Below, in pieces: positions 7,105-10,733 of a stretch of DNA of 10,733 nucleotides. Origin of the DNA: Phycisphaerae bacterium (GTDB taxonomy: Bacteria > Planctomycetota > Phycisphaerae > Phycisphaerales > SM1A02); NCBI GenBank assembly GCA_030432455.1, contig JAUIHC010000068.1:1-10733 (forward strand), given 5' to 3'. Both the position numbers and the translations under genes were made by a program. Positions within the stretch are counted from its first letter, which is position 1. Every line of letters starts with the position of its first letter. The notes beneath the pieces are model-generated. The model worked only from the letters and a program-made list of their open reading frames with translations. It searched no databases and was not told where the DNA came from.

Positions 7105-7110
7105 ACTCTA
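7105..7110 (-). promoter_or_regulatory. Possible -10 box (TAGAGT) for lepB
   Basis: TAGAGT on the minus strand fits TAnnnT and is separated from the lepB ATG (7095) by nine bases, GCTCGCTCC, which contain no Shine-Dalgarno sequence. A start of transcription about seven bases downstream would leave a leader of only a few bases at most. Confidence 0.35.
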
Positions 7111-7139
7111 CCGGGGCTCGAGGGCCCGGTCGCAGTCGA

Positions 7140-7145
7140 TACCAT
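7140..7145 (+). promoter_or_regulatory. Possible -10 box (TACCAT) for gmk
   Basis: TACCAT is followed by exactly six bases, CCCGCC, and the gmk ATG at 7152. The ten bases TACCATCCCG recur at 8593-8602, just before the start of the gene at 8606. With no Shine-Dalgarno sequence present, a leaderless gmk transcript is the simplest reading. No good -35 box is visible in the 56-base gap shared with lepB. Confidence 0.4.
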
Positions 7146-7151
7146 CCCGCC

Positions 7152-7781
7152 ATGGCCGAGTCGCTCCAGTCCGACACCCATCCCGCCCGCCCCGCCGATC
7201 GGTGCGGCCCCGGGATGCTGCTGGTCGTCTCCGGACCCTCCGGCGTCGGCAAGACCACCATCGTTCACCGCCTGCTGGAGCGGTTCGACGGCGTCTTCAG
7301 CGTCTCCGCCACCACCCGACCCCGCTCCGCGGCGGAGGTGGACGGCGTGGACTACCACTTCCTCGACGAGCCGACCTTCCAGCGGTGGATCGACGAAGGT
7401 CGCTTCCTCGAGCACGCTCAGGTCTTCGGTCGCTCGTGGTACGGCACGCCCCGCGAACCGGTCGATGCGCAGGTGGCCGAGGGCCGACTGGTCCTGCTCG
7501 ACATCGACGTGCAGGGTGCGACGCAGGTCCGCGCCGCGATGCCGGAGGCGTTCGGGATCTTCATCCTTCCGCCCGACGAGGACACGCTGCTCGCCCGGCT
7601 CCGAGCCCGCGGTCGCGAGGACGAGGCCACGATCGAACGGCGATTCGCCGAGGCTCGACGCGAGATGGAGACCGCCCGGACCTGCGGGGCCTACGACGCC
7701 TTCGTCGTGAACGACGATCTCGATCGCACGGTGGAGGAGGTGGCGGCGTTGGTGGGGAAGAGGAGGGAGCGTGAAGAGTGA
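7152..7781 (+). CDS. gmk: Guanylate kinase
   Basis: Converts GMP and ATP to GDP and ADP in the cytoplasm, an essential step in purine nucleotide synthesis. The 209 residues match the normal bacterial length (E. coli 207). The P-loop SGPSGVGKTT is at 27-36. It is followed by the GMP-binding segment SATTRPRS (about 52-59), VDGVDYHFLDEPTFQRWI, the GMP-site FLEHAQVFGRSWYGTP (about 86-101) and the LDIDVQGA strand (about 116-123), then an Arg-rich lid and the NDDLDRTVEEV helix. The first 20 residues are a polar, proline-containing extension; M22 could be an alternative start, but ATG 7152 is favoured by the -10-like TACCAT six bases upstream. The final codons (KRREREE) run into a purine-rich heptanucleotide array that extends past the stop. 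Divergent from lepB, convergent with tmk. Confidence 0.96.
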   Translation: MAESLQSDTHPARPADRCGPGMLLVVSGPSGVGKTTIVHRLLERFDGVFSVSATTRPRSAAEVDGVDYHFLDEPTFQRWIDEGRFLEHAQVFGRSWYGTPREPVDAQVAEGRLVLLDIDVQGATQVRAAMPEAFGIFILPPDEDTLLARLRARGREDEATIERRFAEARREMETARTCGAYDAFVVNDDLDRTVEEVAALVGKRREREE

Positions 7782-7835
7782 AGCGTGGAGAGCGGAGAGC
7801 GGAGAGCGGAGAATGGAGAATAGAGAGCGGATAAC
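7773..7835 (+). repeat. Heptanucleotide tandem array (GGAGAGC / GGAGAAT) at the 3' end of gmk
   Basis: Nine consecutive 7-base units can be read: GAAGAGT, GAAGCGT, GGAGAGC three times, GGAGAAT twice, AGAGAGC and GGATAAC. The core from 7787 to 7828 (six units) is the clearest. The array begins in the last two codons of gmk and fills most of the 57-base gap before the tmk stop. It is purine-only over much of its length, unlike the surrounding DNA, and resembles in style the short tandem heptamer repeats described in cyanobacteria. Confidence 0.85.
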
Positions 7836-7838
7836 AGG

Positions 7839-8525
7839 TCACCGCGCCGCAGTGTGTCCACCACTGTCCATTCTCGATTCTCCAATCTCCCGCCCCAGCC
7901 TCCCCGCCACACCCGCGACGAGCGCCTCGAACACCTCGTCCTCGCTGCGGGTCGCATCGATCACCAGATGTCGGTCGGGATCGCGCGTTGCCTGAGCGAG
8001 ATAGCCCTGCCGCACCCGCCGGTGGAACTCGGCCCCCTTCAGCTCCATGCGGTCGAGGTCCGCGGGAAGTCGCCCCGCCGCGGTCTCCTCGTCCACGTCG
8101 AAGATGACCACGAGGTCCGGCTCGCAGCCGCCGGTCGCGACGCGTCCGACCGCGAGGATCTCCTCGGGGTCGAGTCCGCCCGCGGTGCCCTGATAGGCGA
8201 GCGTCGAGGAGATGAAGCGGTCGGCCAGCACGAAACGACCGGCATCGATCGCCGGGCGGATCCGCTCGGTCATCAACTGCGACCGGCTCGCCATGTAGAG
8301 GAGCATCTCGCAGCGGAGCTCCATCTCGGCGTATCGCGGGTCGAGCAGCACGCCGCGGATCGCCTCGCCGATCGGGGTGCCGCCCGGCTCGCGGACGAGC
8401 TCCGGATCGATGCCGTCCGCCGTGCAGTGCTCGGCGAAGCGTCGAAGCTGCGTGGACTTCCCCGATCCGTCGGGACCGTCGAAGACGATGAAGCGGCCGG
8501 AGAGGATCGACGTCCAGTCATGCAT
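7839..8525 (-). CDS. tmk: Thymidylate kinase
   Basis: Phosphorylates dTMP to dTDP with ATP, needed for DNA synthesis. The 228 residues contain the P-loop FDGPDGSGKST (15-25), the REPGGTPIGE segment (45-54), the family's DR-(Y/F/H) motif as ADRFISSTLAYQG (101-113; D102, R103) and a lid region near residues 150-165. E. coli Tmk has 213 residues; the extra C-terminal tail (about 211-228, GREIGESRMDSGGHTAAR) is encoded mostly by a heptanucleotide repeat and so is probably not part of the conserved fold. The stop is TGA at 7841-7839. CATAGT lies six bases upstream of the ATG and there is no Shine-Dalgarno sequence. The gene faces gmk, another nucleotide kinase, tail to tail; the two are not co-transcribed. 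Confidence 0.96.
   Translation of the reverse strand: MHDWTSILSGRFIVFDGPDGSGKSTQLRRFAEHCTADGIDPELVREPGGTPIGEAIRGVLLDPRYAEMELRCEMLLYMASRSQLMTERIRPAIDAGRFVLADRFISSTLAYQGTAGGLDPEEILAVGRVATGGCEPDLVVIFDVDEETAAGRLPADLDRMELKGAEFHRRVRQGYLAQATRDPDRHLVIDATRSEDEVFEALVAGVAGRLGREIGESRMDSGGHTAAR
7863..7890 (-). repeat. Inverted heptanucleotide array inside the 3' end of tmk
   Basis: On the minus strand the units GGAGATT, GGAGAAT, CGAGAAT and GGACAGT follow one another. They belong to the same family as the array at 7773-7835 but point the other way. They encode tmk residues around IGESRMDSG. The two arrays could pair imperfectly as a large stem closing a loop that includes the tmk stop, and so might end both convergent transcripts. 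Confidence 0.75.
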
Positions 8526-8531
8526 GTCGCG

Positions 8532-8537
8532 ACTATG
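8532..8537 (-). promoter_or_regulatory. Possible -10 box (CATAGT) for tmk
   Basis: CATAGT on the minus strand matches four of six bases of TATAAT and is followed by six bases, CGCGAC, and the tmk ATG. The spacing equals that at gmk. No ribosome binding site is present between it and the ATG. Confidence 0.35.
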
Positions 8538-8592
8538 ACCGGAAGCCCGCCGGGCGGCAAGTCGACGGATCCGAGTCCGGGCCCGGCTCCCG

Positions 8593-8598
8593 TACCAT
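8593..8598 (+). promoter_or_regulatory. Possible -10 box (TACCAT) for the gene at 8606
   Basis: TACCAT is followed by seven bases and ATG 8606. The hexamer plus the next four bases (TACCATCCCG) is identical to the sequence before gmk. The 80-base gap to tmk would then hold two divergent promoters. Confidence 0.4.
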
Positions 8599-8605
8599 CC
8601 CGGTC

Positions 8606-9085
8606 ATGCGCATCGACGTCCGCGATCAGGACGGCACCCGGCACGGCCGCGTCGAGATCGACGAGGCGGCGCGGCCTCTGCGGATCCGCCCTCCGCTGGC
8701 GGACCGCGACGCCTTCCTCGACTGGGACGGCGCCATCGACGATGCGGGGAACCTGCGGAGCTGCGTGGTCTGCGGGCACTCCCGCGTCTACCGATCGCGG
8801 TCGCTGCCGCAGGTGACGCCGTTCGTGGTGCTGCTGGCCCTCGGACTGGCGACCATCGCCCTGCTCGGGTTCGCCACCAGCCCGGCGTTCCTCGCCCTGC
8901 TCGGGGTGGTGCTGGTGGTGGACATCGGCGTACTGCTCCTCGCCCGGACCCGGCTGGTCTGCTATCGATGCGGTTCGGTGTACGAACGACTTGGAATCGC
9001 CCGATACCACCGTCCATGGGACCCGGCGATCGCGGAGCGCGACACCCCCGCCGACGCTCCCGATCCTCCGGAGGGCACCTCGTGA
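8606..9085 (+). CDS. Membrane protein with a zinc ribbon split by two membrane helices
   Basis: A 159-residue protein I cannot assign to a named family. Residues 1-50 are soluble and charged. CVVCG (C53, C56) is followed by two hydrophobic segments (about 71-90 and 93-113) and then CYRCGSVYERLG (C119, C122). The two CxxC knuckles would meet at the same, probably cytoplasmic, membrane face and could share one zinc ion, so the ribbon appears interrupted by a membrane hairpin. The tail is proline- and acid-rich. The stop TGA overlaps the GTG start of the acyltransferase gene by four bases, indicating coupled translation, but a shared function is not evident from sequence. Start supported by the TACCAT hexamer seven bases upstream; there is no Shine-Dalgarno sequence. 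Confidence 0.8.
   Translation: MRIDVRDQDGTRHGRVEIDEAARPLRIRPPLADRDAFLDWDGAIDDAGNLRSCVVCGHSRVYRSRSLPQVTPFVVLLALGLATIALLGFATSPAFLALLGVVLVVDIGVLLLARTRLVCYRCGSVYERLGIARYHRPWDPAIAERDTPADAPDPPEGTS
9070..9075 (+). promoter_or_regulatory. Strong ribosome binding site (GGAGGG) that decides the GTG start at 9082
   Basis: GGAGGG ends six bases before GTG 9082, inside the last codons of the upstream gene. It is the best Shine-Dalgarno match in the window and, with the GTGA overlap, supports GTG as the start of the acyltransferase gene. Confidence 0.75.
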
Positions 9086-9720
9086 ACGACCAGGGCGAGC
9101 TCGTGATCTTCGGTGCGGGCGGACACGCGGCGGTGGTGGCGGACGCCGCGGTCGCGGCGGGTTTCGTGCTCGCGGGCGTGCTGGCGAATCCCCGGCCCGA
9201 GACCGGCGGACAGCCTCCGTTCGGCGGCGTCCCGTGGCTGGGCGACCCGGACGATCCGGCGGCGGCACTGACGGATCTCCTCGACCGGGGCGCGTTCGTC
9301 CACGCCGCGGTCGGCGACGCCGCGGCCCGACGCCGCTGGCTGGAACCGCGAAAGGCGTCCGCCACCGCGATCGTCCACCCCTCCGCGGTCGTCTCACCGT
9401 CCGCGACGATCGAGCCCGGCGCGTTCGTCGGGCCGCGGGCGGTCGTGAATGCGCGGGCGACGATCGGACGCGGGGCGATCGTGAACAGCGGCTCGATCGT
9501 CGAGCATGATGCGATCGTCGGCGAGTACGCACACGTGGCCCCTGGCGCGATCCTGCTCGGGGCGGCCCGGGTCGGGACCGCGGCGATGATCGGCGGCGGT
9601 GCGGTGGTGCTGCCCGGCATCGAGATCGGGGCTGAGGCGACGCTCGCCGCCGGCGCGGTCGCGACGATCGCGGTGCCGCCCGAGGCGACGGCGATCGGCG
9701 TGCCCGCCCGGATCCGCTGA
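9082..9720 (+). CDS. NeuD/PglD-type sugar O/N-acyltransferase (left-handed beta-helix)
   Basis: A 212-residue protein with the two-part structure of the NeuD/PglD family. The N-terminal nucleotide-sugar-binding fold starts LVIFGAGGHAAVVADA (7-22), with GAGGHA at 11-16. From about residue 96 a hexapeptide-repeat beta-helix follows (IVHPSAVVSPSATIEPGAFV and on to the C-terminus). H142 in SIVEHDAIVGEYAHVAPGAIL fits the catalytic histidine of PglD, and H151 a second conserved histidine. Such enzymes move an acetyl group from acetyl-CoA to a sugar hydroxyl or amino group during surface polysaccharide or glycan synthesis. The acceptor cannot be told, and no other sugar-pathway genes are in the window. 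Length is normal. The start is GTG 9082, with GGAGGG six bases upstream, overlapping the preceding gene; the stop is 28 bases from the next, convergent gene. Confidence 0.9.
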   Translation: MNDQGELVIFGAGGHAAVVADAAVAAGFVLAGVLANPRPETGGQPPFGGVPWLGDPDDPAAALTDLLDRGAFVHAAVGDAAARRRWLEPRKASATAIVHPSAVVSPSATIEPGAFVGPRAVVNARATIGRGAIVNSGSIVEHDAIVGEYAHVAPGAILLGAARVGTAAMIGGGAVVLPGIEIGAEATLAAGAVATIAVPPEATAIGVPARIR

Positions 9721-9748
9721 GTCGTCGAATCGCGGGACCGACGCCGGG

Positions 9749-10600
9749 TCAGAAGATCGGGATCGACCAGGCGATCAGGCGGGCCAGCGGGACCACCAGC
9801 AGGAAGGCGATGGCCCAGCAGACCAGCAGCAGGCCGAGCAGTCGGCCGCGGTCGCGGAAGGCCAGCATCGAGACGCCGGCGATGGCGACGATGCCGAGCA
9901 CCCCGTGCACCACGGTCTGCAGCACCTGCGAGTCGAGGGGCACCAGACGGACGACCGCCGCCAACGCCACCGCGAGGGCCAGACGACTCGCGACACTCCG
10001 GACATCACCGAGCGGCCGCGCCTCGGCCCACGCGGTGGCGCGGGCGGCCGCCAGACCGCAGGCGACCAGCACGCCCGACCCGACGACCAACCGCAGCACC
10101 GCGCCGAAGCGGGCGCCGACCCGCGGGGCGTCGAGGACCGCCGCCCCATCGGCGTCGAGGAACCGGCCGTCCTCGCGGGGGTGGAACGACGACCACCCCG
10201 CGATCATCGCGAACGCGACCGTCGCCAGCAGCACCGCCGCGGGGATGAGGTACGGCTTCCAGGCCGCGTCCGCGACGAGCGGACGGGCCGGCTCGTCGGC
10301 GTGGTCGTCTGCGTCGTCCTCGCCCGCCGCGTCGCTCGCGGTCGGCGCAGCCGGATCGACGATTCGATTGGTCACGATGTCGTACCCGCACGACGGGCAG
10401 ACCATGATCGAGTCGTCCTCGGGCATCGGCGCGCCGCACGCCTGACAGCGGCGGTCCGAACCGCCGGACCCGGCGTCGGCCGCGGGCATCTCCGTTCGGT
10501 CGATGGAGGCCGCATCATCGACCGGCTCGAGGTCGTAGGTCGCGTCCTCGGAGGGCGAGACCGACTCCGCGTCCTCGGGCTGTCGATCCTCGTCGTTCAT
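9749..10600 (-). CDS. Zinc-ribbon membrane protein with acidic N-terminus and about five membrane helices
   Basis: A 283-residue protein of unknown function. Residues 1-50 are very acidic and probably disordered. A classic zinc ribbon follows, CQACGAPMP...CPSCGYD (C52, C55, C68, C71). After a second acidic linker come hydrophobic segments at about 116-136, 167-186, 203-220, 228-247 and 253-272. This layout, a cytoplasmic zinc ribbon tethered to a helical membrane domain, is common among uncharacterised planctomycete proteins. The frame is open upstream to 10666, but ATG 10600 is chosen because GGAG lies seven bases upstream (10611-10608) and its ATGA overlaps the stop of an incoming reading frame, suggesting translational coupling. 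It converges with the acyltransferase gene with 28 bases between stops. Confidence 0.82.
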   Translation of the reverse strand: MNDEDRQPEDAESVSPSEDATYDLEPVDDAASIDRTEMPAADAGSGGSDRRCQACGAPMPEDDSIMVCPSCGYDIVTNRIVDPAAPTASDAAGEDDADDHADEPARPLVADAAWKPYLIPAAVLLATVAFAMIAGWSSFHPREDGRFLDADGAAVLDAPRVGARFGAVLRLVVGSGVLVACGLAAARATAWAEARPLGDVRSVASRLALAVALAAVVRLVPLDSQVLQTVVHGVLGIVAIAGVSMLAFRDRGRLLGLLLVCWAIAFLLVVPLARLIAWSIPIF

Positions 10601-10733
10601 CGATCCGCTCCGATCTTCCGGGGGGTGGTCTGACGCGACACCTCGGCTCGGATCGTATCGCGCCATCCGGGGGCGACTGTGGATGGCCTGTCGGTGGGCG
10701 GCTGGAGGTCGAATCGGATGGTGCGGCCGGGAG
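10597..10733 (-). CDS. C-terminal end of an unidentified protein (cut by right edge)
   Basis: The minus-strand frame ending in TGA 10599-10597 is open for 44 codons to the window edge (RTIRFDLQPPTDRP near its visible start, TTPRKIGADR at its end). Its stop forms an ATGA overlap with the start of the zinc-ribbon gene, whose ribosome binding site lies within it. By my count about 77% of its third codon positions are G or C, higher than in the frame read from base 10733, which is also open. The overlap is the stronger argument. Too short to identify. Confidence 0.45.
   Translation of the reverse strand, partial: PGRTIRFDLQPPTDRPSTVAPGWRDTIRAEVSRQTTPRKIGADR

Noticed and set aside
5425..7710. Very long plus-strand open frame (761 codons) opposite lepB and running into gmk
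   Set aside because: Its translation is Arg/Asp/Gly-rich with no recognisable domain, and it covers two well-identified genes (lepB motifs on the other strand, gmk in another frame). Such antisense frames are expected in DNA this rich in GC.
10601..10666. Longer start (ATG 10666) for the zinc-ribbon membrane protein
   Set aside because: The added residues are not distinctive, and ATG 10600 has a GGAG site at seven bases plus an ATGA overlap with an upstream frame.
1..10733. Search for a novel multi-gene system (defence island, phage, mobile element, biosynthetic cluster)
   Set aside because: Gene orientation changes repeatedly, only short two-gene overlaps exist, and the identified genes are housekeeping enzymes, single exported proteins and small membrane proteins. 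No transposase, integrase, nuclease, reverse transcriptase or toxin-antitoxin pair is visible.

Overview
This is a GC-rich (roughly two-thirds G+C), tightly packed bacterial chromosome segment. It most resembles a planctomycete, probably of the Phycisphaerae type. The main clue is the secreted protein at 2178-3878: a run of calcium-loop (VCBS/FG-GAP) repeats ending in a dockerin-like pair of the form DLDGDGRVNGADLG... / DFSGNGTVDGADLG..., a tail typical of that group. The very long signal peptidase I (539 aa) fits the same assignment. The lineage is inferred from protein style; no rRNA or other marker gene is present.

Layout, left to right. (1) 1-1302, minus: N-terminal 434 residues of an FdhF/YdeP-type molybdopterin oxidoreductase, cut by the window edge. 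(2) 1400-1888, plus: DinB-family metal-binding protein. (3) 1929-2105, plus: a 58-aa TM2-like membrane protein that seems to lack the middle of the domain. (4) 2178-3878, minus: secreted seven-repeat beta-propeller protein with an Ig-like and a dockerin-like domain. (5) 4149-5321, minus: unrecognised cysteine-containing lipoprotein candidate. (6) 5476-7095, minus: signal peptidase I. (7) 7152-7781, plus: guanylate kinase. (8) 7839-8525, minus: thymidylate kinase, convergent with gmk across a heptanucleotide repeat. (9) 8606-9085 and 9082-9720, plus: a membrane protein with a split zinc ribbon, overlapping a NeuD/PglD-type acyltransferase. (10) 9749-10600, minus: zinc-ribbon multi-spanning membrane protein, overlapped by the end of another minus-strand reading frame that enters from the right edge.

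The genes do not form one pathway. Signal peptidase I and the two nucleotide monophosphate kinases are housekeeping genes. The propeller protein and the lipoprotein are export substrates, and the small zinc-ribbon membrane proteins are typical of poorly characterised planctomycete genes. Only two pairs look translationally coupled (GTGA overlap at 9082-9085, ATGA overlap at 10597-10600).

I see no CRISPR array, transposase, integrase, tRNA, rRNA or defence system. The least ordinary signals are: a TAnnnT-like hexamer 6-9 bases before the ATG of five genes, suggesting leaderless or near-leaderless transcripts; an inverted pair of heptanucleotide arrays that supply the 3' ends of gmk and tmk; a perfect 8-bp hairpin holding a Shine-Dalgarno-like loop directly before the lipoprotein start; and the shortened TM2 protein. 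No stretch over 300 bases lacks a gene.
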